Source: Prosthecobacter debontii (GTDB lineage: Bacteria > Verrucomicrobiota > Verrucomicrobiia > Verrucomicrobiales > Akkermansiaceae). Taken from it: a stretch of 12,422 nucleotides of DNA. Both the position numbers and the translations under genes were made by a program. Positions 1 through 6,001 of the stretch are shown piece after piece (within the stretch, counting starts at the first letter, position 1; the number at the start of each line of letters is the position of its first letter). The notes under the pieces were generated by a model that made no database searches, was not told the DNA's origin, and was given only the letters and a program-made list of their open reading frames with translations. The stretch is from the NCBI GenBank assembly GCA_945883455.1, contig CAMCXJ010000051.1, positions 1 to 12,422 on the forward strand. The letters run 5' to 3'.

Positions 1-1463
1 GGCGGTGGAACCGGCACTGGAGCACGGGCAGGTGTTGTCCAGTCGTGAAATTCATACCCGTTACCCAGCCCGCCGATCTCTCCCAGCAAGGTGAGGCATT
101 TCGCGCCCCATTTCTTGTGGTCAGGCACGGCGGTATCGACCTCCCCACTACCGGGGAAAACAAGATAGCTGACGCCGGGATAGGCAACCGCCTTTTGTGC
201 GGAATTCCATCCAGAGACAAGGGTGCTCGCCATCCTCGCGGAGGCTTCCCCCACCTGGGTATCCGTCCCCGCATCCCCGACGATGCACGGATAGATTTTG
301 CGACCGGATATCACGACGGCGTAATCACCGACCTTTGGAGCGTAGGGATCTTTCGCATCCTTGAGGATGCTGATCGGAAGCACGATGTAGGGGTCGTAGG
401 CGGAAATTAGGTAGCTGCGCTTTTTCATGGCTTCTATGGCCGCCTTCAGCATGGCAAGCCTTTCATCCACCCAGGCTTTTCTTTCGGGGGTGATCGCCGG
501 GGCATCGAGTTCCTTCTTTCCAATGGCGATCCGCCGCTCCCAGCCGGCAATCATGGGATTGGGCGCTTTGCCTGTCTTCGCCCATTGATAGACCGTGAAA
601 GGGTCGTAATCGATGGAGTCCACTTGTGAAGCGGGCATCACAGGTGCCCGATCCCCATCGGAGCCTTTCAGGATCGCGTCCATATCCGCCTGCATAAAGA
701 ACACCTTGCGGCCTTTCTTGTTAGTTAGGTGGAGGATGGTGTTGCAGTCATAGGCGTTGGGCTTGGAGAGCAACGCACCGAGCTGCCTCGAATTCGTGCG
801 TAGATCCGAGATCTTGTTGCGGTAAAGCATCTCGTGCGCTGGCGAGACGAAGCCTAGGGGAAACAACGCGGTAAAACCCGGGAGGATTTTTGATAGTTCA
901 GGGGTCGCTTTTTCGATATCAAGTATGCTGATCGCGGGGCGTGGGATGCGCATTTTAAGCTGATACGTCGCGGTGTAGCTATCGTGCAGCTGCCTTTCCT
1001 CCAGTGCGGTCTCGCCGGTGTCATATAGAACCTCGGTTCTCAGCGGGATGCCATTGCTCAGGTTGGTGATGTCCGAAACAATCCCCCTAGGCATCGCGAA
1101 CATTACCACCGGGGGCGTAGGCTCCTGCGTTTCCTCGCGGCCCACCTTCGCCTTCTCCCGTTCCTTGGCTAGCTCTGTTTTGAGCTTTTGATCATACTCC
1201 TTGCGCAGTCTCGCCTCGATCTGCTTCAAGGGTTCATCCGAATTTACAGGATCCGCAGCAGGCTGCGGAAAAAGGACGGGCGCTTGTGGGGATTCATCCG
1301 CCTCCACGGGATCCGGAGATATGGGTGCGTGATCCACTGATTTCCGCACACTCTGTAAGAGCGTTCGCAGGGTGGGATTGAATGTGTAGCCCACAACGAC
1401 AATGAGGATCAATAGACCCAAAGCAATCCACGGAAGCCCACTACGGACTCTTTTCTTATTCAT
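1..1463 (-). CDS. Membrane-anchored GH75 chitosanase-like protein, 3' end beyond the left edge
   Basis: An open reading frame with no stop runs from the ATG at 1463 off the left edge, giving 487 visible residues. Residues 12-26 are a single hydrophobic segment (WIALGLLILIVVVGY) after a basic start, so the protein is probably anchored in the inner membrane with its bulk in the periplasm. A Pro/Asp-rich stretch (about 46-78) and a charged, coiled-coil-like stretch (80-112) follow. From about 235 onward it resembles bacterial members of glycoside hydrolase family 75 (endo-chitosanase): MQADMD at 257-262, DGDR at 269-272, DPYIVLP at 357-363, then VGDAG and GEAS. D397 and E406 are my candidates for the catalytic Asp/Glu pair of the family. 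The reaction would be hydrolysis of chitosan-like beta-1,4-glucosamine polymers, though the true substrate is unknown. A second in-frame ATG at 1484 is possible, and neither start has a clear ribosome site. It lies downstream of the 1584-2210 gene on the same strand. Family call fairly firm; function inferred. Confidence 0.78.
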   Translation of the reverse strand, partial: MNKKRVRSGLPWIALGLLILIVVVGYTFNPTLRTLLQSVRKSVDHAPISPDPVEADESPQAPVLFPQPAADPVNSDEPLKQIEARLRKEYDQKLKTELAKEREKAKVGREETQEPTPPVVMFAMPRGIVSDITNLSNGIPLRTEVLYDTGETALEERQLHDSYTATYQLKMRIPRPAISILDIEKATPELSKILPGFTALFPLGFVSPAHEMLYRNKISDLRTNSRQLGALLSKPNAYDCNTILHLTNKKGRKVFFMQADMDAILKGSDGDRAPVMPASQVDSIDYDPFTVYQWAKTGKAPNPMIAGWERRIAIGKKELDAPAITPERKAWVDERLAMLKAAIEAMKKRSYLISAYDPYIVLPISILKDAKDPYAPKVGDYAVVISGRKIYPCIVGDAGTDTQVGEASARMASTLVSGWNSAQKAVAYPGVSYLVFPGSGEVDTAVPDHKKWGAKCLTLLGEIGGLGNGYEFHDWTTPARAPVPVPP

Positions 1464-1531
1464 TTTTTTAGTATTCACGACCATGACAATATTTAGGAAA
1501 TCCCTCGGGAAAAAATGGTGAAAGGCGGTAT

Positions 1532-1564
1532 CCGGGAACCGCTAACCGCTAACCGTTCCCCCGG
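1532..1564 (-). terminator. Stem-loop with 7-bp direct repeats between two minus-strand genes
   Basis: CCGGG (1532-1536) pairs with CCCGG (1560-1564) and AAC (1537-1539) with GTT (1555-1557), with a two-base bulge. The loop holds a 7-bp direct repeat (ctaaccg, 1543-1549 and 1550 onward; two and a half copies from 1539). It begins 20 bases past the stop of the 1584-2210 gene. A T-run on the minus strand follows only about 16 bases after the stem, so this is at best a weak terminator. It may instead be an mRNA processing or leader structure for the GH75-like gene. Confidence 0.3.
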
Positions 1565-1583
1565 CTTTGTCACCCCAACCATT

Positions 1584-2210
1584 TCAATCCAATAGGATGT
1601 GCCCCGTTGAATTGTCCGCAAACCATGCGTATCCCTGCTCGATCGTGCGGGTGACCGGATCAGGGAATTCCTTCCCAGCTGGGACTTTCGTAACCCCATC
1701 GACCTTGATGATATCTTTCTTCGTTTTCGGATCCAGATTCCCATCGAATAGCGCACCCTTGATCAGCACCAATGTGGCTTTGTTGGTCAGTTCACCGGCC
1801 TCATTCTTCACGTCGTAGGGAAGGGTGTAGAAAGTGCTGATGACCAGAACCGCATAGGATTGCTGCACGGTGAGCAGATCGCCGAAACTTATCGTCTCGT
1901 AGCCGCCCTTCCTCAGATCCGCTTCGATCTTCTTTTTCAAGGCCATGGATTGTGCCGAAGACGTCTTCCATTCGGATACACCTCCTTCCGAAGATTTGAC
2001 AGGCACGAGTTGCTCGATGGCCTTGCCGCTGCTGTTGCTGCGTAAGGGCGGGAAGACATAAACAAAGGATGGGATATCCCTAGGTTGCATGGACGCCAAC
2101 GCCTCATAAGAAAAGGTAACACGCTTGACGGGTTCAGGTGGTTTCCCTCCCAGCGAGCAGGAAAGCTGCGATAGGGCGATGGTGAACAATAAGGCAATGG
2201 AGGTTTTCAT
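1584..2210 (-). CDS. Small secreted or lipoprotein-like protein of unknown function
   Basis: 208 residues. The N-terminus is a signal sequence: K2, a hydrophobic core IALLFTIAL (5-13), and Cys18 in the context SQLSC. The lipobox is imperfect because Gln, not Leu, sits at -3, so both lipidation at Cys18 and ordinary cleavage nearby remain possible. The mature part is mixed alpha/beta with no repeats: a helix-like charged segment around 85-105 (MALKKKIEADLRKGGY), then alternating hydrophobic strands (SYAVLVISTFYTLPY). I do not recognise a family. It lies between the adhesin (upstream, same strand) and the membrane-anchored GH75-like gene. A strong terminator separates it from the adhesin, so it probably has its own short promoter in 2211-2255 or depends on read-through. 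An AGG sits 4 bases before the ATG (TAGGTTC-ATG). A periplasmic or outer-membrane role, perhaps as accessory to a neighbour, is inference only. Confidence 0.72.
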   Translation of the reverse strand: MKTSIALLFTIALSQLSCSLGGKPPEPVKRVTFSYEALASMQPRDIPSFVYVFPPLRSNSSGKAIEQLVPVKSSEGGVSEWKTSSAQSMALKKKIEADLRKGGYETISFGDLLTVQQSYAVLVISTFYTLPYDVKNEAGELTNKATLVLIKGALFDGNLDPKTKKDIIKVDGVTKVPAGKEFPDPVTRTIEQGYAWFADNSTGHILLD

Positions 2211-2255
2211 GAACCTAGTAGGTTGTATCTGTGTGCGAATCGGGGATGAGGTGAC

Positions 2256-2286
2256 AAAAAAACCCGCACCGTATGAGCGGTGCGGG
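2256..2286 (-). terminator. Rho-independent terminator of the adhesin gene
   Basis: Perfect 9-bp GC-rich stem, CCCGCACCG (2263-2271) with CGGTGCGGG (2278-2286), and a 6-base loop. It is followed on the minus strand by seven T residues (2262-2256). It lies 40 bp past the stop codon at 2327. This is the clearest intrinsic terminator in the window. Confidence 0.93.
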
Positions 2287-2326
2287 CTTAGTTGAGCTAC
2301 CAGTTACCGTTCAACTGAGAGTCAGA

Positions 2327-3997
2327 TTACCACTGAACAGCGACACCCAGGCGAACGACGCTTTCGTCGAAGTCAGTTGTCGATGCGACCGAGGTGTGCA
2401 CCTGGACGTTCTCATTGATACGGTTAGCATATCCGAAGGCGAAGCCGGTCTCGGATTGGAACTGTGCCATGTTGAAGTCAACTCCGTGGGTCTTGCCAAT
2501 ATCCACGGTGGTGTTGGTCATCGCTGCAACCATTGCGATACCGCGAGTGTTCTCGTCGATGTTCGACTGGAGCCTGCTATCACCGGCGATCCGGGCGTTG
2601 CGCTCGGTGGTATCAGCGGCAGCAAACTCGTTGCGAACAGCGGTGCCGAGAGCCGTGTCGGCAGCAGCAAACTCGTTGCGGATGGCGGTGTCGGCAGCAG
2701 CGAACTGGGTGCGGATGACAGTGTCCGCAGCAGCGAACTCCGAGCGTACCGCAGTGTCACCTGCGATGCGTGCGGATATTTCACTATCAATGCGACCGCC
2801 AAGGGCCGTGTCGGCAGTGGCGAACTCACCACGGATGGCTGTGTCGGCGGCGGTGCGTGCGTTGCGCTCAACAGTGTCAGCGGCGGCGAACTCGCTGCGA
2901 ACAGCGGTGCCGAGAGCCGTATCAGCGGCGGCGAACTCACCACGGATGGCCGTGTCGGCAGCCGCGCGGGTGCTGGCCTCGGTGTTGATGTTGTTCTGGA
3001 GTGTGGTGTCAGCAGCAGCAACCTCACTACGGATGGCCGTGTCGGCAGCAGCGCGGGTGCTGGCCTCGGTGTTGATGTTGGTCTGTAGTGTGGTGTCAGC
3101 AGCAGCAAACTCACCACGGATGGCCGTGTCAGCAGCAGCGCGGGTGGTGGCCTCGGTATTGATGTTGGTCTGGAGTGTGGCGTCACCGGCATTCACTTGA
3201 CCGAGGTTGGCTGCATCCGTTGCTGCAGTTCCGTTAGCTAGGTTGGTGATTTTGTCGCCGGTGGCATCCAAGCCATTGTTGGCAACGAGTGCTCCGTTCA
3301 CGGTGGTGGTGTCGGTAGCGGCGTCACCAAGTGTAGAGTTACCTTCGACTACGAGGTTACCACCGTTGCCCGGCACGTCTGTTGACTCAGCAAGGCTGGG
3401 ATCAAGAGCCTCCAGCTGTGCTACAGTTTGGGAAGTTACGAATGCATCGACCAATGCAGGGGATGCGAAGAATACTGGGGTTGTCGGAATGATCGCCCCT
3501 GTGGTTTTGTTGACGAGATAATATTTTTCAGTGCCGGGAATGGCAACACCTACCGTGTTCGAGTTACCGGCTTGTGCGACTTCTTGGGTAACTAATGTAC
3601 CATAAGACTTGTCTTCTACGACCGCAGAAGTTGCGCTTAGAGTAAGATTACCGTTAGTTTCGGCACGAACTCCTCCGCCAGTAGTTGTGGACTGCGTCGT
3701 GTCGGCGGTTTGGACAAGCGTCTGGATGATTTTGGTAGGCCCGCCGGTGCCGGTGGGATTGATTTCATCCAAAATTGTGGGGGTGCCTGGGTTTGTATCA
3801 ACAACTGGCGTCCCGACTGTCGTAGTAAGTTCAGGTTGCACGGTGAGAGTGCCGTTCACAAGTGCAGGTCCTTGAACCACTGCACTGCCTTGAACGATCA
3901 CTCCAGGAGCTGGAACGATGGTTTGTGCGTGGATAAGTCCGGAGGTCATCAGTAGCGCGAGCAGCGCGGAATATTTTTTAACTTTCATAGGTGGCAT
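2327..3997 (-). CDS. Trimeric autotransporter adhesin, YadA-like (type Vc secretion)
   Basis: 556 residues. In order: signal peptide (basic KVKK, hydrophobic ALLALLMTSGLI, cleavage likely after HA at 23-24); a Thr/Val/Gly-rich passenger (25-240); a YadA-type neck motif at 249-268 (KITNLANGTAATDAANLGQV, matching the family pattern ITNVA.G....DAVN..QL); a repetitive Ala/Asp/Thr coiled-coil stalk (272-472); and a C-terminal 76-residue YadA-like anchor from GIAMVAAM (486-493) to an aromatic end, VQW. By family knowledge three chains form one 12-strand outer-membrane barrel that carries the stalk and head outside the cell. The usual YadA head repeats (SVAIG type) are not seen, so the head is atypical and its ligand unknown. 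The start may be the second Met (ATG at 3988), which gives a cleaner signal peptide; neither start has a Shine-Dalgarno site. A sigma70-like promoter lies about 50-80 bp upstream and a strong terminator follows. It was probably named from neck plus anchor rather than from overall similarity. Confidence 0.9.
   Translation of the reverse strand: MPPMKVKKYSALLALLMTSGLIHAQTIVPAPGVIVQGSAVVQGPALVNGTLTVQPELTTTVGTPVVDTNPGTPTILDEINPTGTGGPTKIIQTLVQTADTTQSTTTGGGVRAETNGNLTLSATSAVVEDKSYGTLVTQEVAQAGNSNTVGVAIPGTEKYYLVNKTTGAIIPTTPVFFASPALVDAFVTSQTVAQLEALDPSLAESTDVPGNGGNLVVEGNSTLGDAATDTTTVNGALVANNGLDATGDKITNLANGTAATDAANLGQVNAGDATLQTNINTEATTRAAADTAIRGEFAAADTTLQTNINTEASTRAAADTAIRSEVAAADTTLQNNINTEASTRAAADTAIRGEFAAADTALGTAVRSEFAAADTVERNARTAADTAIRGEFATADTALGGRIDSEISARIAGDTAVRSEFAAADTVIRTQFAAADTAIRNEFAAADTALGTAVRNEFAAADTTERNARIAGDSRLQSNIDENTRGIAMVAAMTNTTVDIGKTHGVDFNMAQFQSETGFAFGYANRINENVQVHTSVASTTDFDESVVRLGVAVQW
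2582..3184 (-). repeat. Coding repeat array of 33-, 45- and 54-bp units (adhesin stalk)
   Basis: Fifteen consecutive units encode residues 272-472, each starting with Asp, nearly always Asp-Thr. Unit lengths in order are 18, 11, 18, 11, 18, 11, 15, 11, 11, 18, 11, 11, 11, 15 and 11 residues (total 201). At DNA level there are three tandem 87-bp copies (3098-3184, 3011-3097, 2924-3010). A 111-bp block (2846-2956) is repeated at 2582-2692; its products match at 32 of 37 residues. All units are multiples of three, so gain or loss keeps the frame. The long antisense reading frames here are a by-product of this repetition. Confidence 0.92.
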
Positions 3998-4046
3998 GAA
4001 ATTACTCAGACGGCCTCATTGGGGAAGATTTCATTTGTAAGCTTAT

Positions 4047-4075
4047 TTATTACACTGTAGCGGGTGTCTTTTCAA
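4047..4075 (-). promoter_or_regulatory. Sigma70-like promoter for the adhesin
   Basis: On the minus strand, TTGAAA (4075-4070) is followed by a 17-base spacer and TAATAA (4052-4047). The spacing is ideal and both boxes are close to consensus. The predicted transcript would start near 4040, giving a leader of about 43-52 bases to the two candidate ATGs. Confidence 0.6.
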
Positions 4076-4106
4076 GGGTGCGGGACGTTGTGAAAGATCT
4101 GGCTGT

Positions 4107-4242
4107 GGTGGTTTATCAATCGATGTGAGCATGGATACTAGATATCTAGTAGTTTGTGACAAGGATGACACACGCGTGCTGGATGCAGATGATTCGACCC
4201 GGTAAACCACCTAGTCTTCCGTAGCTTGGTGGCAGGACTAGG
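4107..4242. promoter_or_regulatory. Nested inverted repeats with four ACTAG/CTAGT half-sites upstream of the adhesin promoter
   Basis: Three symmetric elements lie between the luxR-like stop and the adhesin promoter. First, a perfect 16-bp palindrome TACTAGATATCTAGTA (4136-4151). Second, CCTAGTC (4210-4216) with GACTAGG (4236-4242), 19-base spacer. Third, GGTGGTTTA (4107-4115) with TAAACCACC (4203-4211), which encloses the palindrome. The first two share the half-site ACTAG/CTAGT, present four times (4137, 4146, 4211, 4237). The palindrome centre is about 100 bp upstream of the predicted transcription start. Likely operator sites, perhaps for the neighbouring LuxR-type protein; that link is inferred. 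Confidence 0.45.
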
Positions 4243-4268
4243 TCGTGACGGCCACGGGTGGTGGAACT

Positions 4269-4285
4269 ACTACGGCATCCGTAGT
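4269..4285 (-). other. Short hairpin over the luxR-like stop codon
   Basis: ACTACGG (4269-4275) and CCGTAGT (4279-4285) form a 7-bp stem with a 3-base loop, and the TAG stop (4272-4270) lies in the stem. No T-run follows on the minus strand, so it is not a standard terminator. The motif CCGTAG recurs at 4219-4224. It may be a weak attenuator or an mRNA 3'-end structure. Confidence 0.3.
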
Positions 4286-4656
4286 TTAAGGATGTCCACA
4301 CATCCCGTGCGCTCGCGGATGCGGGTGATGTGGGTGCGGACGGTGGCTTCGCCTACATTGAGCTTGTGCGCGATCTCTTTTACGGCGAGGCCGTCGCGGA
4401 GGCCTTGAAGAACGGCGATCTGGCGTTGCGAGAGATCGGCAGGACGGCCGGTTACACGGTCTGTTTCGATTTCGCACTCGGTGCTCCTGATCCCACTCTC
4501 GATAATGTGGGCAAGAGCCTCGCTGATGGAATATCTTTTCGACTTCGCTAATCTTTGGGCATGCATGTCGAGCTTATGGTGGTGCGGGAATAGCGGATTA
4601 CTCGTGTGCTCGCCGGAATCATTTTTGGTGGTCGAAAACTGTTGTGCATTTAACAT
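4270..4656 (-). CDS. Solo LuxR/GerE-type HTH transcriptional regulator
   Basis: 128 residues. The C-terminal half (about 75-127) is a LuxR/GerE DNA-binding domain: LSQRQIAVLQGL, then GLAVKEIAHKLNVGEATVRTHI and TRIRERTGC. It carries the family features: an L[ST]..[QE]..VL opening, the KEIA..L helix, and the recognition helix around ATVRTHI. The N-terminal 74 residues are too short for a receiver (about 120 residues) or a homoserine-lactone domain (about 160), contain a His-rich stretch (25-27), and have a helix-like region at 42-54. How it senses a signal is therefore unknown; it could be constitutive or act with a partner. It sits upstream of the adhesin on the same strand, across a palindrome-rich gap with its own promoter, so control of the adhesin is a reasonable guess. 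Upstream DNA is very AT-rich. No clear ribosome site. Confidence 0.85.
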   Translation of the reverse strand: MLNAQQFSTTKNDSGEHTSNPLFPHHHKLDMHAQRLAKSKRYSISEALAHIIESGIRSTECEIETDRVTGRPADLSQRQIAVLQGLRDGLAVKEIAHKLNVGEATVRTHITRIRERTGCVDILKLRMP

Positions 4657-4756
4657 AAGTTTCTACCCTAATATCTTAGTAATTATGGTGAAGACATTTT
4701 TTGTAGTGATAATAGTTACATTTTCTATTTATGATTACCCTTAAATTTTATGATAT
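4657..4756 (-). promoter_or_regulatory. AT-rich upstream region of the luxR-like gene
   Basis: By hand count only 23 of these 100 bases are G or C, against clearly GC-rich neighbours. It probably holds the promoter of the regulator. A -10-like CATAAT lies at 4687-4682 on the minus strand but has no good -35 at normal spacing, so an activator may be needed. The low GC could also mark a binding region for a nucleoid protein. Confidence 0.4.
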
Positions 4757-4799
4757 GGCGACGCAGCAATCCCGCATGTTCGTGCGCGTGCGCGTCGCC
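4757..4799 (-). terminator. Candidate terminator or 3'-end hairpin after the MauE/DoxX-like gene
   Basis: GGCGACGC (4757-4764) and GCGTCGCC (4792-4799) form a perfect 8-bp GC stem that begins inside the stop codon of the upstream minus-strand gene. The 27-base loop can fold further (CGCA with TGCG). What follows on the minus strand is AT-rich but lacks a clean T-run, so termination efficiency is uncertain. Confidence 0.45.
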
Positions 4800-5242
4800 T
4801 AGGCTGCTTCGCGCGCCGGCTTTCTCCAAACGCACCATGCTAAGTAAGCAAGCACCGCGTAATACAGCGCGAATTCCGCAGCCTTCGCCCAGTAGGAAAT
4901 TTTCTCCGTCCCGCCCAGGCAGCCGCAGGAAATATCCAGCCCCCGCCACCACGCCGAGCCGACGGAGATGCTAAATGCGGTCACCAGCCCGAGCATCGCC
5001 AGCCACGCGCCTTTTTTCAGCATGCCGAGCATGAAACAAAGCCCCGCCACCACCTCCACCCACGCCACGATGTAAGCCGCCGCCACCGCCATGCCCTCGC
5101 CGACCAGCTTGTAGTTCCCGATGTCCACCGCGAACTTGTCCAGGCCGCTGGAGAAAATTTTCAGCCCACCGGCATACACGAACCACGCGCCCATGACCAC
5201 GCTTAGCCGCAGGGCGATCTCTTCGTGTTTCCGCATTTCCAT
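4799..5242 (-). CDS. MauE/DoxX-like redox-associated membrane protein
   Basis: 147 residues from the ATG at 5242 (another ATG lies at 5236). The open frame continues up to an ATG at 5308, but the extra 22 residues are not membrane-like and overlap vapC by 7 bp, so I prefer the shorter start, with GAGAG just upstream. Four hydrophobic segments are visible (in the 5242 numbering, about 11-27, 52-73, 78-96 and 118-139). Between the third and fourth is DISCGCLGG, with the Cys-Gly-Cys pair (C106, C108) typical of MauE and related DoxX proteins. These are thought to pass electrons across the membrane to thioredoxin-like partners, as MauE does for methylamine dehydrogenase maturation. No mau genes or thioredoxin-like gene are in view, so the substrate is unknown. 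It follows vapC after about 60 bp on the same strand and may share the vapBC transcript. Confidence 0.75.
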   Translation of the reverse strand: MEMRKHEEIALRLSVVMGAWFVYAGGLKIFSSGLDKFAVDIGNYKLVGEGMAVAAAYIVAWVEVVAGLCFMLGMLKKGAWLAMLGLVTAFSISVGSAWWRGLDISCGCLGGTEKISYWAKAAEFALYYAVLAYLAWCVWRKPAREAA

Positions 5243-5301
5243 CGCCGCATCTCTCGCACATGCGGCGGAAAAGTCACGGAGATTGGGAGGGGTGCGGCAG
5301 A

Positions 5302-5679
5302 TTACCAACCCACCCGGCGTATGCCTTGGATCGAGTCGAAGTGGTTGTCGCGAGAAAGGATTTTCATTGAATGCTGGCGGGCGAGGGCGGCGATCCAGAT
5401 GTCGTTATGCGGGATGGGCCGCCCCTTGCGCTTCAGATGATCCGAAATCCAAGCGTAATGGCCGAGAGTTTCGGCGTCTGGGAAACAAACGCCTGCGCTG
5501 TCGGTGAGGCGCTCTAGAAGTAATAAGCCACACTCGGGACGGCTTGAGCCAAGGAGACCGTAGCGGAACTCCGCAACCGCTATGAAGGGTAAGGCGACCG
5601 CATCGGCTGCCGCGAGGATGCGGAGGATCCCGCCATCCTTTTCCCCGATCGCAGAGATCGCATTCGTGTCCAGTAGCAT
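5302..5679 (-). CDS. vapC: VapC-type PIN-domain ribonuclease toxin
   Basis: 125 residues, the usual VapC length. The PIN-domain acidic residues are all present: D4 in LLDTNAI, E37 in VAEFRYG, D93 in HNDIWIAALA, and D111 in SRDNHFD. These bind divalent metal for single-strand RNA cleavage; characterised VapC toxins cut initiator tRNA or 23S rRNA. The ATG at 5679 starts 5 bases after the antitoxin stop, the normal tight coupling of a type II toxin-antitoxin operon, and the MLLDTN start fits the family. No inactivating change is seen. The target RNA cannot be predicted. Confidence 0.93.
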   Translation of the reverse strand: MLLDTNAISAIGEKDGGILRILAAADAVALPFIAVAEFRYGLLGSSRPECGLLLLERLTDSAGVCFPDAETLGHYAWISDHLKRKGRPIPHNDIWIAALARQHSMKILSRDNHFDSIQGIRRVGW

Positions 5680-5684
5680 GCCGA

Positions 5685-5942
5685 TCAGTAAGGTTGTCTT
5701 GCGAGATCTGCTGCGTCAGATGCAGCCACACGCTTTGCAATACCTGCGACCACGGATTTCTGGATTTTCGGCACCCCCTCGATGGCACTCATCCACGGCT
5801 TGTCGCTAGCTTGCGGAGCTGGATAGGTGAGGGTGCGCTCCACTGCCTCGGTAATGAATGTCTTCAGCGAGATCCCGCGCTCGGCAGCGGTGGATTTTGC
5901 TTTCCGGAACATAAGATCGGGCAGATCAATCGTGGTCTTCAT
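5685..5942 (-). CDS. vapB: VapB-type ribbon-helix-helix antitoxin
   Basis: 85 residues immediately upstream of vapC. The N-terminus reads as a ribbon-helix-helix domain: strand TTIDLP (3-8), helix LMFRKAKSTAAERG (10-23), turn, then helix SLKTFITEAVERTL (25-38). The C-terminal half (about 45-85) would be the flexible segment that wraps and blocks the toxin. By family knowledge the dimer binds its own promoter and the VapBC complex strengthens repression. The candidate promoter box lies so close that the mRNA could be leaderless. The specific RHH subfamily is not determined. Confidence 0.88.
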   Translation of the reverse strand: MKTTIDLPDLMFRKAKSTAAERGISLKTFITEAVERTLTYPAPQASDKPWMSAIEGVPKIQKSVVAGIAKRVAASDAADLARQPY

Positions 5943-5947
5943 ATCTC

Positions 5948-5986
5948 AGTATTCCCGTAATTCCGCTTTTCCGTCAAGCTGGGAAT
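5948..5986 (-). promoter_or_regulatory. vapBC promoter and flanking inverted repeat
   Basis: On the minus strand TTGACG (5977-5972), an 18-base spacer and AATACT (5953-5948) make a plausible sigma70-type promoter. An inverted repeat ATTCCC (5951-5956) / GGGAAT (5981-5986) brackets it and is a candidate VapB operator. The predicted start is at or within a base or two of the vapB ATG. The same 59-bp gap must also serve the divergent ATPase gene. Confidence 0.45.
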
Positions 5987-6001
5987 CATGTATTCACAAA
6001 G

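Noticed and set aside
45..410. 121-codon plus-strand frame at the left edge
   Set aside because: It is antisense to the catalytic region of the GH75-like gene, where the minus strand shows conserved motifs and an unbroken frame of 487 codons.
2582..3184. Repeat array considered as a CRISPR or intergenic tandem repeat
   Set aside because: Units of 33, 45 and 54 bp keep one long reading frame with a coiled-coil pattern, and there are no spacers.
2273..3200. Long plus-strand reading frames (about 270 codons in two frames) opposite the adhesin
   Set aside because: They are antisense to a repeat array whose regular composition removes stops; they show no domain, signal or start context, and one begins inside the terminator.
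4286..4551. Overlapping short frames around the luxR-like gene
   Set aside because: Arg/Pro-rich shadow translations; the minus-strand frame alone carries a complete LuxR-type HTH.
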